Notes under the pieces: generated by a model | Told to the model about the DNA's origin: nothing | The model's input: the letters and a program-made list of their open reading frames with translations, nothing else | Databases searched by the model: none | NCBI RefSeq assembly: GCF_000515395.1 | Contig: NZ_KI911782.1 | Span: forward strand, 4,928,070-4,992,069 | Origin: Jiangella gansuensis DSM 44835 | Lineage (GTDB): Bacteria; Actinomycetota; Actinomycetes; Jiangellales; Jiangellaceae | Length of the DNA stretch: 64,000 nucleotides | Reading direction: 5' to 3' | Translations under genes and position numbers: made by a program | In this document: positions 35,950 to 46,632 of the stretch, one piece after another | How positions within the stretch are numbered: position 1 is the first letter of the stretch | How the letters are laid out: every line of letters begins with the position of its first letter

Positions 35950-38402
35950 GAGTGAGCGCCTCCGCCTGCGAGCGTGACCACGGCGCCGGCGTCGACGCCG
36001 AGCGAGGTGTGCACCGTCGAACCGGGTGAGTTCTCCGGCACCCAGACGACACGGTCGGGCATCTCGGTGACCCGCACCGGCAGCGAGATGGAGCCGGCAC
36101 GGGTGCGCACGGTGAGCCATTCGCCGTCGGCGACACCCACCTCGGCGGCGGTGCCGCCGGAGACGCGGGCCTCCGGACGGTGTGCCGTCTCGGCCAGGTG
36201 CGGCTCGCCGTCCTGTCCCCGGCCGTTGTCGAGCATGAGCTTCCAGGTGGCCAGGACCGCCTCGCGCTCACCAGGCCGCGGCGGCCCGGCGGGCGGGGTG
36301 TCCGTGGGCTCGGTACGGGTGCCGTCCCAGAAACCCAGCTCGGCGATCTCGGCCCGGACGGCGTCGACGTCGCGCAGTCCGAGGCGGATGTCCAGTTTAC
36401 CGGCGACGGCGTCGAGGACGGCCGCGTCGGGCAGGGACGCCGTCTCGTCCAGGACCACCGGGAACGGCCGGGCCCGGCCCTCCCAGTTGACGAACGTGCC
36501 TGCCTTCTCGACCGGAGGAGCCACCGGCAGCACGATGTCGGCCAGCTGCGTGACCTCGCTGTGGCGGACCTCGAGGCTGACGACGAAGCCGGCGGCCTCC
36601 AGTGCGCGGCGAGCCGCGGCCGGGTCCGGCAGGTCGGCCAGTTCGACACCGCCGACGACGACGGCGCCGAGCGCGCCGCTGGTGAGGGCGGCGAGGATGC
36701 TCGCGGTGTCGCGGCCGGGCAGCGAGGGCAGGCTGTCGACGGACCACGCGGCAGCGACGTCGACGCGGGCCTCGGGGTCCGACACCGGCCGGCCGCCGGG
36801 CAGCAGCGTCGGCAGCGCCCCGGCCTCCACCGCGCCGCGCTCACCGGCGCGCCGCGGTACCCAGGCCACCCGGGCACCGGTGACGGTGGCGACCCGGGCG
36901 GCCGCGGAGAGCGCGCCCGGGATGCCGGCCAGCCGGGAGCCGACCAGGATGACCGCACCCTTCTGCCGCAGCGCTTCGCCGAGGTAGGCGACCCGGTCGT
37001 CGCCGAGGGTGATGGCGTTGAGGATCTCCGGCTCGGTTCCCGGCGCGGCCGGCAGCAGCGTGCCGTTCAGCTTGCTCAGGCCGCGGGTGGCGAACGGCGC
37101 GATGGAATGAACCGCGGTGCCGTTCTTGCGGTTGGCCTTGCGCAGCCGCAGGAACAGCGCGCCGGCCTCCTCCTCGGGCTCGAGACCCACCAGCAGCACC
37201 GTCGGCGCGGCTTCGACGTCGGTGAACGTGACGCCCAAGCCGGTGCCGGCGAGCGAGCCGAGAAACCCGGCTTCCTCGCTGGAGTGCACCCGCGCGCGGA
37301 AGTCGATGTCGTTCGTGTCGAGCACCGTGCGAGCGAACTTCGAGTAGGCGTAGGCGTCCTCGAGGGTCACCCGGCCGCCGGTCAGCACGCCGACACCGGC
37401 GGCGTCGCGGGCCCGCGCCAGGCCCTCGGCGGCCAGCGTCAGTGCCTCCGGCCAGGACGCGGTGACCAGCTCGCCGGACTCCTCGTCCCGCACCAGCGGG
37501 TGGGTGATGCGGTCGTCGAGCGTGGACCAGCGGAACGCGAAGCGGTCCTTGTCGGTGATCCACTCCTCGTTGACCTCGGGGTCGTCACCGGCCAGTCGGC
37601 GCATGACGGTGCCGCGGCGGTAGTCGACGCGGATGGCGCTGCCGCAGGCGTCGTGCTCGGCCACCGACGGCACCGAAACCAGGTCGAACGGCCGCGACCG
37701 GAACCGGTACGCCGCGCTGGTCAACGCGCCGACCGGGCAGATCTGGATGGTGTTGCCGGAGAAGTAGCTCTCGAACGGCTCCTTCTCGTAGATGCCGACC
37801 TGCTGCAGCGCGCCGCGTTCGAGCAGTTCGATGAACGGGTCGCCGGCGATCTCCTTGGAGAAGCGGGTACAGCGGGCGCAGAGCACGCAGCGCTCGCGGT
37901 CCAGCAGCACCTGGGCGGAGATGTTGATCGGCTTCGGGTACGTGCGCTTCTTGCCCTCGTAGCGCGAGTCGCCGCGGCCGTTGCTCATGGCCTGGTTCTG
38001 CAGCGGGCACTCGCCGCCCTTGTCGCAGACCGGGCAGTCGAGTGGGTGGTTGATCAGCAGGAACTCCATGATCCCCTGCTGCGCCTTGTCGGCGACCGGC
38101 GAGGAGAACTGGGTGTTGATCACCATGCCCGGCATCACGGTGAGCGTGCACGACGCCTGCGGCTTCGGCATGCCGCGGCCGTTGCCCATGTCGGGCACCT
38201 CGACCATGCACTGCCGGCAGGCGCCGACCGGTTCCAGCAGCGGGTGGTCGCAGAACCGCGGGATCTGGATGCCGATCAGCTCGGCCGCACGGATGACCAG
38301 CGTGCCCTCGGGGACGCTGACCTCGAAGCCGTCGATGGTGACGTCCACCATCTTCGGCTGCGGCTCCACGGCATCGGTCGTGGAGTTGCTGGTCACGGTC
38401 AT
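35946..38402 (-). CDS. nuoG: NADH-quinone oxidoreductase subunit G
   Basis: Peripheral-arm Fe-S subunit (818 aa). The N-terminal [2Fe-2S] domain has C-D-H-P and C-R-Q-C, then [14 protein letters not shown] and [11 protein letters not shown], and I-C-P-V-G-A-L. The rest is a molybdopterin-oxidoreductase-like fold without cofactor function, ending in a C-terminal beta domain. It overlaps nuoF and nuoH by 4 nt each. Confidence 0.97.
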   Translation of the reverse strand: MTVTSNSTTDAVEPQPKMVDVTIDGFEVSVPEGTLVIRAAELIGIQIPRFCDHPLLEPVGACRQCMVEVPDMGNGRGMPKPQASCTLTVMPGMVINTQFSSPVADKAQQGIMEFLLINHPLDCPVCDKGGECPLQNQAMSNGRGDSRYEGKKRTYPKPINISAQVLLDRERCVLCARCTRFSKEIAGDPFIELLERGALQQVGIYEKEPFESYFSGNTIQICPVGALTSAAYRFRSRPFDLVSVPSVAEHDACGSAIRVDYRRGTVMRRLAGDDPEVNEEWITDKDRFAFRWSTLDDRITHPLVRDEESGELVTASWPEALTLAAEGLARARDAAGVGVLTGGRVTLEDAYAYSKFARTVLDTNDIDFRARVHSSEEAGFLGSLAGTGLGVTFTDVEAAPTVLLVGLEPEEEAGALFLRLRKANRKNGTAVHSIAPFATRGLSKLNGTLLPAAPGTEPEILNAITLGDDRVAYLGEALRQKGAVILVGSRLAGIPGALSAAARVATVTGARVAWVPRRAGERGAVEAGALPTLLPGGRPVSDPEARVDVAAAWSVDSLPSLPGRDTASILAALTSGALGAVVVGGVELADLPDPAAARRALEAAGFVVSLEVRHSEVTQLADIVLPVAPPVEKAGTFVNWEGRARPFPVVLDETASLPDAAVLDAVAGKLDIRLGLRDVDAVRAEIAELGFWDGTRTEPTDTPPAGPPRPGEREAVLATWKLMLDNGRGQDGEPHLAETAHRPEARVSGGTAAEVGVADGEWLTVRTRAGSISLPVRVTEMPDRVVWVPENSPGSTVHTSLGVDAGAVVTLAGGGAHS

Positions 38403-39766
38403 CTGGTGGCACTCACCTTCTGCTCCTGAGCGAACAGCGTCGAGGCGGCCGGGTCGAACGGGCAGCCCCCGTGCTCGAAGTGGGCGATGTACTCGTCACG
38501 GAAATGCTGGATGGACGAGACCACCGGGGCGACACCGCCGTCGGCCAACGCACAGAACGAGCGGCCAGCGATGTTATCGCTGAGGTCCAGCAGCTTGTCC
38601 AGGTCGGCCTCGGTGCCCTGGCCCTTCTCGAGCCGGTCGAGGATCTGGACCATCCACCAGAAGCCCTCACGGCAGGGCGTGCACTTGCCGCAGGACTCGT
38701 GCTTGTAGAACTCGACCCAGCGGGCGGTGGCCCGCACCACGCAGGTGGTGTCGTCGAAGATCTGCAGGGCTCGCGTGCCCAGCATGCTGCCCACGCCGGC
38801 CATGCCCTCGAAGTCCATCGGGATGTCGAGGTGCTCGGCAGTGAGCATCGGCGTGGACGAACCACCCGGTGTCCAGAACTTCAGCTCGTGGCCGGCCCGG
38901 ATCCCGCCGGCCATGTCCAGCAGCTCGCGCAGCGTGATGCCCAGCGGAGCCTCGTACTGGCCCGGCCGGGTGACGTGGCCGGACAGCGAGAAGATGCCGT
39001 AGCCCGGCGACTTCTCACTGCCCATGGCGCGGAACCAGTCGGCACCGCCGGCGACGATGGACGGCACCGACGCGATGGTCTCGACGTTGTTGATGACCGT
39101 CGGCGACGCGTACAGCCCGGCGACCGCCGGGAACGGCGGCTTGAGGCGCGGCTGGCCGCGCCGGCCCTCCAGGGAGTCCAGCAGCGCCGTCTCCTCGCCG
39201 CAGATATAGGCACCCGCACCGGCGTGCACGACGATGTCGAGGTCGAACCCGGAACCCAGGATGTTCCTGCCCAGGTAGCCGGCCTCGTAGGCCTCGGCGA
39301 CGGCGTTCATGACCCGGCGGAACACGTGCAGCACCTCACCGCGCACGTAGATGAACGCGTGCTTGGCACCGATGGCGAACGACGTGATGATGACGCCCTC
39401 GACCAGCACGTGCGGGTCGGCCATCATCAGCGGGATGTCCTTGCAGGTGCCCGGCTCGGACTCGTCGGCGTTCACGACCAGGTAGGTGGGCTTCGGAGAA
39501 TCCTTCGGGATGAAGCTCCACTTCATGCCGGTCGGGAAGCCCGCACCGCCGCGGCCGCGCAGGCCGGAGTCCTTGACCATCTCCACGATGTCACCCGGGG
39601 TGCGCTGCAGCGCCCGGCGCAGCGGCTTGTAGCCACCGGCGTTCTCGTAGTTGCGCAGGGTGAAGGAGTCGGCCTGGTCCCAGCGGGCGGTCAGGACGGG
39701 GGTGAGGGTGACCGGGGCACGCTTCTCAGCCGAGGCTCCGGACTGGCCTGTGGTGGCTTCCGTCAT
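38399..39766 (-). CDS. nuoF: NADH-quinone oxidoreductase subunit F
   Basis: NADH- and FMN-binding subunit (455 aa). [16 protein letters not shown] and [18 protein letters not shown] bind NADH/FMN, and [12 protein letters not shown] ligates cluster N3. The ATG at 39766 overlaps the nuoE stop (ATGA). Confidence 0.97.
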   Translation of the reverse strand: MTEATTGQSGASAEKRAPVTLTPVLTARWDQADSFTLRNYENAGGYKPLRRALQRTPGDIVEMVKDSGLRGRGGAGFPTGMKWSFIPKDSPKPTYLVVNADESEPGTCKDIPLMMADPHVLVEGVIITSFAIGAKHAFIYVRGEVLHVFRRVMNAVAEAYEAGYLGRNILGSGFDLDIVVHAGAGAYICGEETALLDSLEGRRGQPRLKPPFPAVAGLYASPTVINNVETIASVPSIVAGGADWFRAMGSEKSPGYGIFSLSGHVTRPGQYEAPLGITLRELLDMAGGIRAGHELKFWTPGGSSTPMLTAEHLDIPMDFEGMAGVGSMLGTRALQIFDDTTCVVRATARWVEFYKHESCGKCTPCREGFWWMVQILDRLEKGQGTEADLDKLLDLSDNIAGRSFCALADGGVAPVVSSIQHFRDEYIAHFEHGGCPFDPAASTLFAQEQKVSATR

Positions 39767-40449
39767 TTGCCGCTGCCTCCGATCTCGCGCTGGCCGCCCT
39801 CGGGAGCGGTCCAGCCGTGCTCGTGCGCCAGCTCCAGACCCGTCAGCGACGCCGGCCCGGCGGCGACGCCGTCGGTGGCCAGGCCGTCGGGGAAGCCGGC
39901 GAGCACCCGCTCGGCCTGCTTCCACGAGCAGATGCGCGGGCCACGGGTCGACTCCACGACCTCACCGGCACGCAGCCTGTCGACCAGCTCACGCGCGGAC
40001 TGCGGGGTCTGGTTGTCGACGAACTCCCAGTTGACCATCACGACCGGCGCGTAGTCGCAGGCCGCGTTGCACTCGACGCGCTCCAGTGACACCTGGCCGT
40101 CGTCGGTGGTCTCGTCGTGCCCGACGCCGAGGTGCTCGGACACCTCGTCCCAGATGGCGTCGCCGCCCATGACCGCACACAGCGTGTTGGTGCACACGCC
40201 CACGTGGTACTCGCCGACCGGGCGGCGCTTGTACATCGTGTAGAAGGTGGCGACCGCGGCGACCTCGGCTTCAGTGATGCCGAGGACCTCGGCACACAGC
40301 TCGATGCCCGCCGGCGTCACGTAGCCCTCGTACGACTGCACCAGGTGCAGCATCGGCAGCAGCGCCGAGCGGGCCTCCGGGTAGCGCGCGACGATCTCGA
40401 GCATCTCCGCCCGGGCCTTGTCGTCGAGCTTCGTCTCCACGTTGGTCAT
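39763..40449 (-). CDS. nuoE: NADH-quinone oxidoreductase subunit E
   Basis: [2Fe-2S] (N1a) subunit, 228 aa from the ATG at 40449. The thioredoxin-like domain holds C-T-N-T-L-C-A-V-M-G-G and C-N-A-A-C-D-Y-A-P. A ~60-residue C-terminal extension (I-C-S-W-K-Q-A-E-R-V-L-A-G) is usual in actinobacteria. An in-frame ATG at 40542 overlaps the nuoD stop but would add an Arg/Ser/Glu-rich 31-residue tail resembling intergenic sequence, so 40449 is preferred. Confidence 0.95.
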   Translation of the reverse strand: MTNVETKLDDKARAEMLEIVARYPEARSALLPMLHLVQSYEGYVTPAGIELCAEVLGITEAEVAAVATFYTMYKRRPVGEYHVGVCTNTLCAVMGGDAIWDEVSEHLGVGHDETTDDGQVSLERVECNAACDYAPVVMVNWEFVDNQTPQSARELVDRLRAGEVVESTRGPRICSWKQAERVLAGFPDGLATDGVAAGPASLTGLELAHEHGWTAPEGGQREIGGSGK

Positions 40450-40538
40450 CTCTGCTGGTCGCACTCCAGTCCTCGTTCGCTGCGCGGACGGCCCTCTTTC
40501 GTCGGGCCGGCCACTGCGCTCACTCGTCCTTTCGCCGC

Positions 40539-41903
40539 TCATCTGTCACATCCACCCATCACCGGGTCGATGCTCGCGACGGCGACGATGACATCGGCGA
40601 CCATCGACCCCTCGCACATGGCGGGCACGGCCTGCAGGTTGTTGAACGACGGGTCGCGGAAGTGCGTGCGCCACGGCCGGGTGCCTCCGTCGGACACGAC
40701 GTGGGCACCGAGCTCGCCGCGCGGCGACTCGATGGGCATGTACACCTCGCCGGCCGGGACCCGGAAGCCCTCGGTGACCAGCTTGAAGTGGTGGATCAGC
40801 GCCTCCATCGACTCGCCCATGATGTGCCGGATGTGGTCGAGGGAGTTGCCCATGCCGTCGCTGCCGATGGCCAGCTGAGCCGGCCACGCGATCTTCTTGT
40901 CGCCGACCATCACCGGTCCCGGTTCCAGCCGGTCCAGGCACTGCTCGACGATCTTCAGCGACTCCTTCATCTCCTCGACCCGGATGCGGAAGCGGCCGTA
41001 GGAGTCGCAGGTGTCCCACGTGGGCACCTCGAACTCGTAGTTCTCGTAGCCGCAGTAGGGCTGCGACTTGCGCAGGTCCCACGGCAGGCCGGTGGAACGC
41101 AGCACCGGGCCGCTGATGCCCAGCGCCATGCAGCCGGCCAGGTCGAGGTACCCGTTGCCGACAGTGCGGCCCTTGAAGATCGGGTTCTCGTTGCAGAACG
41201 CCTCGTACTCGCCGATGTGGTCCCACATCCAGCGCAGGTACTCGCGCACGCTCTCGACGGCGCCCGGTGGAAGGTCCTGCGCGACGCCTCCGGGACGGAT
41301 GTAGGCGGAGTTCATGCGCAGGCCGCTGATCAGCTCGAACAGGTCCAGCGTGCGCTCGCGCTCACGGAAGCCGTTGGTCATGACCGTCAGCGCGCCCATC
41401 TCCATACCACCGGTGGCGATGCACACCAGGTGCGAGGAGATGCGGTTGAGCTCCATCATCATGACCCGGATGACGTTGGCCCGCTCCGGGATGTCGTCGG
41501 TGATGCCGAGCAGCTTCTCGACACCCAGCACGTAGGCGGCCTCGTTGAAGAACGGGGACAGGTAGTCCATGCGGGTCACGAACGTGACCCCCTGGGTCCA
41601 CGTCCGGTACTCCATGTTCTTCTCGATGCCGGTGTGCAGGTAGCCGATGCCGCACCGGGCCTCGGTGACGGTCTCGCCGTCGAGCTCGAGGATCAGCCGG
41701 AGCACGCCGTGCGTGGACGGGTGCTGCGGGCCCATGTTGACGACGATGCGTTCCTCGCCGGCCGCCGCGGCGCCGACGACGTCGTCCCAGTCCTGCCCGG
41801 TGACGGTGTAGACCGGGCCCTCGGTGGTCTCGCGGACCCCGGCATAAGGATCAGCAGCGTCGTCCGCAGCAGGGGTGAAGGTCACGTCCTGGAAGTTGCT
41901 CAT
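40539..41903 (-). CDS. nuoD: NADH-quinone oxidoreductase subunit D
   Basis: 49-kDa-type subunit (454 aa) forming the quinone site with Nuo[25 protein letters not shown] and the C-terminal D-P-V-M-G-G-C-D-R are conserved. M-S-N-F-Q is the start; its ATG overlaps the nuoC stop by 1 nt. Confidence 0.97.
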   Translation of the reverse strand: MSNFQDVTFTPAADDAADPYAGVRETTEGPVYTVTGQDWDDVVGAAAAGEERIVVNMGPQHPSTHGVLRLILELDGETVTEARCGIGYLHTGIEKNMEYRTWTQGVTFVTRMDYLSPFFNEAAYVLGVEKLLGITDDIPERANVIRVMMMELNRISSHLVCIATGGMEMGALTVMTNGFRERERTLDLFELISGLRMNSAYIRPGGVAQDLPPGAVESVREYLRWMWDHIGEYEAFCNENPIFKGRTVGNGYLDLAGCMALGISGPVLRSTGLPWDLRKSQPYCGYENYEFEVPTWDTCDSYGRFRIRVEEMKESLKIVEQCLDRLEPGPVMVGDKKIAWPAQLAIGSDGMGNSLDHIRHIMGESMEALIHHFKLVTEGFRVPAGEVYMPIESPRGELGAHVVSDGGTRPWRTHFRDPSFNNLQAVPAMCEGSMVADVIVAVASIDPVMGGCDR

Positions 41904-42885
41904 CAGTTGTACGCCCTCCGCTCGTCCGGCGGTGCGATGGTCGCGCCCTTGTACTCGACCGGGATCCCGCCGAGCGGGTAGTCCTTGCGCTGCGGGTGAC
42001 CGGGCCAGTCGTCCGGCATCTCGATACGGGTCAGCGCCGGGTGGCCGTCGAAGATGACCCCGAAGAAGTCGTACGTCTCCCGCTCGTGCCAGTTTGCCGA
42101 CGGGTACGTGGAGACGACCGAGGGGATGTGCGGGTCGGCGTCGGGGCAGACCACCTCGAGGTTGACCCGCCGGTTGTGGGTGATGGAGAGCAGTTGGTAG
42201 ACGACGTGCAGCTCGCGGTCGGTCTCCTCCGGGTAGTGCACCCCGTTGAGGCCGACGCACATCTCGAACCGCAGCCCGGGGTCGTCGCGGAACATCCGGG
42301 CCACCTCCGCGAGCTTCTCGCGCCGCACGAAGAACGTGAGCTGGCCGCGGTCGGCCACGACCTTCTCGAACGCCTCGTCGTCGCTGCTGTCCACCGCGGC
42401 CAGGGCCGCGCTGACGTCGTCGCCGATCTGCTCGAGGTGGTCGGCCCACGGCCGCGGGGTCGACTCACCGCGGATCGGGTTGGTGTCGCGGACCACCAGC
42501 CGGCCGTAGCCGGAGGTGTCGCCGGAACCGCCGTAGGCGCCGAACATGCCGCGCCGGGACGGGTGTTCCGGGGGCAGCACCGGGCCTTCCGGCTCAGCGG
42601 GCAGCGCCTCGTCGGCCTCTGCCTCGCCGCCCTCACGTTCGGCGTGGTCCTCCGTCGACTGCGTCTCCTCCCCGGCGACGGCGTCGCCGCCAGTGGTGAC
42701 CTCTTCCTTGGACGGCTGGTCGGGACCGCCGCCGGGCTCGGCCGCCTCGCCCGGCTGGTCGACGGGGCTGGTCTCGGCCCGGGTCCGGGAGGCCTTCTCG
42801 ACCTCCTCCGGGTTCTGGGCGCCGCCGGTCATGCCCTGAGCGTCGCCGGCGCTGTCGGCCGCGTCGTCGCGCTTCTCGCTGTCAC

Positions 42886-42889
<4 letters not shown>
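41903..42889 (-). CDS. nuoC: NADH-quinone oxidoreductase subunit C
   Basis: 30-kDa-type subunit (328 aa, GTG start). The C-terminal two thirds carry the complex I domain with [12 protein letters not shown] and [11 protein letters not shown]. The first ~100 residues are a Glu/Gly/Pro/Asp-rich low-complexity extension, longer than in most bacteria. It overlaps nuoB by 4 nt. Confidence 0.96.
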
Positions 42890-43440
<551 letters not shown>

Positions 43441-43452
43441 GATTCGCCTCTG

Positions 43453-43812
43453 CTAGTCCCAGTCCAGCCCGCCGCGCCGCCACTCGTAGATGAACGGCAC
43501 GGTGATCAGGAAGATGAAGGTGAGCATCGTGAAGAAGCCCCAGACACCGAGGTAGTCGAACCGCACCGCCCACGGGTACAGGAAGATGATCTCGATGTCG
43601 AAGATGATGAAAGTCATCGCGGTCAGGTAGTACTTGACCGGGAACCGGCCGCCGCCGACGGGCTGCGGCGTGGGCTGGATGCCGCACTCGTAGGAGTCCA
43701 GCCGGGCCCGGTTGAACCGCTTCGGGCCGGCGACCACCGAGAAGGCGACCGAACCGACCGCGAAGACCGCCGCGATCGCGATCAGGCCGAGGACCGGGAC
43801 GTAGGAGTTCAT
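43453..43812 (-). CDS. nuoA: NADH-quinone oxidoreductase subunit A
   Basis: Three-helix subunit (119 aa) with Y-E-C-G-I-Q-P, F-I-I-F-D-I-E-I-I-F-L-Y-P-W-A and a Trp/Arg-rich C-terminus. GAAGGGG precedes the ATG. It is the first nuo gene and lies 83 nt after ggr on the same strand. Confidence 0.97.
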   Translation of the reverse strand: MNSYVPVLGLIAIAAVFAVGSVAFSVVAGPKRFNRARLDSYECGIQPTPQPVGGGRFPVKYYLTAMTFIIFDIEIIFLYPWAVRFDYLGVWGFFTMLTFIFLITVPFIYEWRRGGLDWD

Positions 43813-43894
43813 GCGTCACCCCTTCCTCGCGCTGCGCCGTGCTCGGTCACGCTCGCCTCCCTCGTCGTCGTGCAGGTCATCGTGCGGCTCGGCG

Positions 43895-45220
43895 TCATGC
43901 GGCCGGGGCCAGTCGGGTCAGGGCGTTGATGACGCGGTCGTAGGCGTCACCATCGCGGTGGTCGGTCAGGTTGGCCAGCAGCTTCAGCGTGAACTTCATC
44001 AGCCGCGGCCGGGGCAGGCCGTGGTTCCGGGCGATTCTCATGATCCGCGGATCACCGATCAATCTGACGAAGATGCGGCCGAGGGTGAAGTAGCCACCGT
44101 GTTCATGCTTCAGCGCGGCAGGATAGCTCTGCAGCGCCCGCTCCCGCCCGGCGGCATCCCGGGACAGCGCATCGGCGATGACGGTGGCAGCCAGGTTGGC
44201 GGCCTCCATCGCGTAGTCGATGCCTTCGCCGTTGAAGGGATTGACCATCCCGCCGGCGTCGCCGACCAGGAGCAGGCCCCGACTGTAGTGGGGCTGCCGG
44301 TTGAATCCCATCGGCAACGCCGCGCTGCGGATGTCACCGACCTGGTTCTCCTCGGTGAAGCCCCACTCCGGCGGCGTCTGCGCCGCCCAGCGGCGCAGCA
44401 TGTCCTTGTAGTCGACGCGCCCGAACGCCTTGGAGGTGTTGGTGATGCCGAGGCCGACGTTGCTGGTGCCGTTGCCGGCGCCGAAGATCCAGCCGTAGCC
44501 GGGGAGCAGATCCCGGCCACCGTTCGGGTTGTCGGCCCACAGCTCCAGCCACGACTCCATCCAGTCGTCGTCGTGCCGCGGCGTCTTGTAGTAGGTGCGG
44601 ACGGCGACGGCCATCGGCCGGTCGTCGCGCTTGTGAATGCCCATGGCGGTGGAGATCCGCGACGACGTTCCGTCCGCGGCCACCACCAGCGGCGCGCGGT
44701 ACGTGACGGCCTCGCCGGCCGCGCGGCCGCGCTCGTCCAGCGGCTTCGCGACGACACCGATGATGTCGCCGGTGCGCTCGTCGAGCACCGGGCCGGTGAC
44801 GTTGGTGCGCTCGTGCAGGCGGGCCCCGGCGCCGGCGGCATGCCGGGCCAGCAGTTCGTCGAAGTCGGTGCGGGTGCGCACCAGCCCGTAGTCCGGGTAG
44901 CTGGCCAGCTCCGGCCACGGCAGGTGCAGGCGCATGCCGCCGCCGATGATGCGCAGGCCCCTGTTGCGGATCCAGCCAGGCGCACTGGTGTCGATGCCCA
45001 TGCGGACCAGCTGCCGAACCGCCCGGGGGGTCAGGCCGTCGCCACACACCTTGTCGCGCGGGAAGGACGCCTTCTCCAGCAACAGGACGTCGAGACCGGC
45101 GCGGGCGAGGTAGTAAGCCGTGGTGGAACCGGCCGGCCCGGCGCCGACGACGATGACGTCGGCCTCGCCGGCGGTCCGGCTCGGGGCGCCCGGTCGCACG
45201 CGACCACTGCGCTGGCTCAT
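43895..45220 (-). CDS. Geranylgeranyl-reductase-family FAD protein (menaquinone side-chain reductase candidate)
   Basis: FAD-dependent reductase (441 aa). The N-terminal Rossmann motif is V-I-V-V-G-A-G-P-A-G-S-T-T-A, followed by E-K-A-S-F-P-R-D-K-V-C-G-D-G-L-T-P-R and V-G-D-A-G-G-M-V-N-P-F-N-G-E-G-I. Family members saturate isoprenoid chains; in Mycobacterium MenJ partially saturates menaquinone. Placement directly before nuoA and in an array ending with the polyprenyl synthase supports a quinone role. GAGGATCCTTCG precedes the ATG. Two palindromes lie upstream. Confidence 0.88.
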   Translation of the reverse strand: MSQRSGRVRPGAPSRTAGEADVIVVGAGPAGSTTAYYLARAGLDVLLLEKASFPRDKVCGDGLTPRAVRQLVRMGIDTSAPGWIRNRGLRIIGGGMRLHLPWPELASYPDYGLVRTRTDFDELLARHAAGAGARLHERTNVTGPVLDERTGDIIGVVAKPLDERGRAAGEAVTYRAPLVVAADGTSSRISTAMGIHKRDDRPMAVAVRTYYKTPRHDDDWMESWLELWADNPNGGRDLLPGYGWIFGAGNGTSNVGLGITNTSKAFGRVDYKDMLRRWAAQTPPEWGFTEENQVGDIRSAALPMGFNRQPHYSRGLLLVGDAGGMVNPFNGEGIDYAMEAANLAATVIADALSRDAAGRERALQSYPAALKHEHGGYFTLGRIFVRLIGDPRIMRIARNHGLPRPRLMKFTLKLLANLTDHRDGDAYDRVINALTRLAPAA

Positions 45221-45270
45221 CGAAGGATCCTCGGTTACGTCGTGCGTCCTGTCCGATTCACGGTGCGCGG

Positions 45271-45326
45271 CTCGTGAATTCGTTCACGAGCGCACACTCG
45301 ACCCAAGTGTAGGGGTTGTCCCCTAC
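45271..45326 (-). promoter_or_regulatory. Palindromic sites upstream of ggr
   Basis: CTCGTGAATTCGTTCACGAG (45271-45290) has 8-bp perfect arms around TTCG, 51 nt upstream of the ggr start: a likely operator or leader hairpin. A second hairpin, GTAGGGG-TTGT-CCCCTAC (45309-45326), lies just beyond. Further up, TGCA-N6-TGCA (45357-45370) sits in an AT-rich patch suited to a promoter. Confidence 0.45.
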
Positions 45327-45527
45327 GGGTTTCGACCGGGGTCACCCGGCCTGACCTGCAGATTTATGCATCACTAGCGTTGCGTAATTCGACAGCTCAT
45401 CTCTCGCGCGAAACGGCCTGCGCACCGGGTGCCGCTACACCCCGCCAGGTCAGAGCGCCCACCCCGTTCCCATTCGCCGGCGCGGCGTCGGCGGTACTCA
45501 TCGCGGCGCCGCAGGGTGTCGCGGATG

Positions 45528-45692
45528 TCCACCTGATCGTCGATGTGTCACCTGATCGGTTGCGTGCCGACGATCAGGTGACGACCGCACCTGGCGGCCG
45601 CGGTATTCGTCGCCTGATCGTCGCCAGCATGTGGACACGAAACGATCAAGTGACCTCGGCACGGCAGTTCGGCGCGATCGGTCAGCTGATCG
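45528..45692. repeat. Array of six CACCTGATCG boxes
   Basis: Six copies of a GTCACCTGATCG-like 12-mer in 165 bp: 45530-45539 (+), 45547-45558 (+), 45571-45582 (-), 45611-45620 (+), 45643-45654 (-) and 45681-45692 (+). Copies two and three form a perfect 12-bp inverted repeat. The array is in the ~510-bp gene-free stretch between a DUF1707 gene and ggr. It resembles a multi-site regulator platform; the binding protein is unknown. Confidence 0.65.
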
Positions 45693-45729
45693 TTCCGCCC
45701 GCGGCCCGGTCAGCCGTTCCCGCGGCCTC

Positions 45730-46632
45730 TCAGTGCAGGTCGAGGACGGTCTCGCCGGCCAGGTCCCAGGTGAGGTAGCTGGTGTCCGCGGTGTCGTCGA
45801 GGTACACGTCGAGGATGAAACCGGCGGTCTCCACGAGCTCGCCGTCGACCACGTCGAACGTGCTCCGGTGCCGGAGCACCACGAAGTCCACGTCGGCGCC
45901 CGGCGCCTCGGCCGCGGCAGGTGAGCCCTCGATGACGCGCCACAGCGCGTCCGCGGTCAGCGCCGGCAACGGCAGGAAGACGTCCTCGTCCACTTCGGTG
46001 TCGCCCAGGGCGCGTACCGGCTCCGGTGTCATCATCCGGCCAGCGACGTAGTCGAACTCGTCGATGGCGCGGACCTCGGTGGCCGCACGCACCTGGAACT
46101 CGGCGCTGTCGTTTCGGAGGTACATCTGGTGCAGATGCGTGACACCACCCGCGGCCAGGGTGTCAATCATCTGCTGGAGATTCTCGGCGTCGAACAGCTC
46201 TACCTGCTCGGTGGCGATCGGCGGTAGGTCGGCGGGGTCCACCGGCGCCGGCGCCTCCTCCACCACCGGCTGCGCGAGGTCGTCGGCTCCGGATCCGTCG
46301 CCGGCGTTCAGGATTCCGGCCAGGACGAAGCCGGCGATCGCCATGAGACCGACCAGCCCGCCGGCGACGACCCCAGACGTGCGCTGCGGCGAGCGCCGCG
46401 CACCAGCCGGCCCGGCATGTGCACCGGGCGGCGCGGCGGGTGGCGCCGGGGCGGGCATGTCCTCGACCAGGGCGTCCAGATCGGCGATGCTCGTCGCCTT
46501 GTACACCTGCGCGGTGCGCGACTCCATGTCGGTGGCGTCGATCCGGCCCTCGGCGAACGCCTGCGAGACGGCGGTGGCGTAGCGCTCGCGGTCGGCGTCG
46601 GACGGCCGCCACTTGCGGTCCGGGCGGCTCAC
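45730..46632 (-). CDS. DUF1707-type single-pass membrane protein (second of pair)
   Basis: Protein of 300 residues, GTG start. The N-terminal ~50 residues are a SHOCT-like DUF1707 domain (D-A-D-R-E-R-Y-A-T-A-V then G-R-I-D-A-T-D-M-E-S-R-T-A-Q-V-Y). One transmembrane helix lies around residues 90-110, and a ~190-residue extracytoplasmic domain of unknown fold follows. It overlaps its paralogue upstream by 4 nt. No enzymatic motif. Confidence 0.8.
   Translation of the reverse strand: MSRPDRKWRPSDADRERYATAVSQAFAEGRIDATDMESRTAQVYKATSIADLDALVEDMPAPAPPAAPPGAHAGPAGARRSPQRTSGVVAGGLVGLMAIAGFVLAGILNAGDGSGADDLAQPVVEEAPAPVDPADLPPIATEQVELFDAENLQQMIDTLAAGGVTHLHQMYLRNDSAEFQVRAATEVRAIDEFDYVAGRMMTPEPVRALGDTEVDEDVFLPLPALTADALWRVIEGSPAAAEAPGADVDFVVLRHRSTFDVVDGELVETAGFILDVYLDDTADTSYLTWDLAGETVLDLH

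Noticed and set aside
40450-40542. N-terminal extension of NuoE from ATG 40542
   Set aside because: The 31 added residues are Arg/Ser/Glu-rich and unlike NuoE; the overlap with the nuoD stop alone is weak support.
45528-45692. CRISPR-like array
   Set aside because: The six boxes are only ~12 bp, alternate in orientation and have irregular spacing; no cas genes are present.
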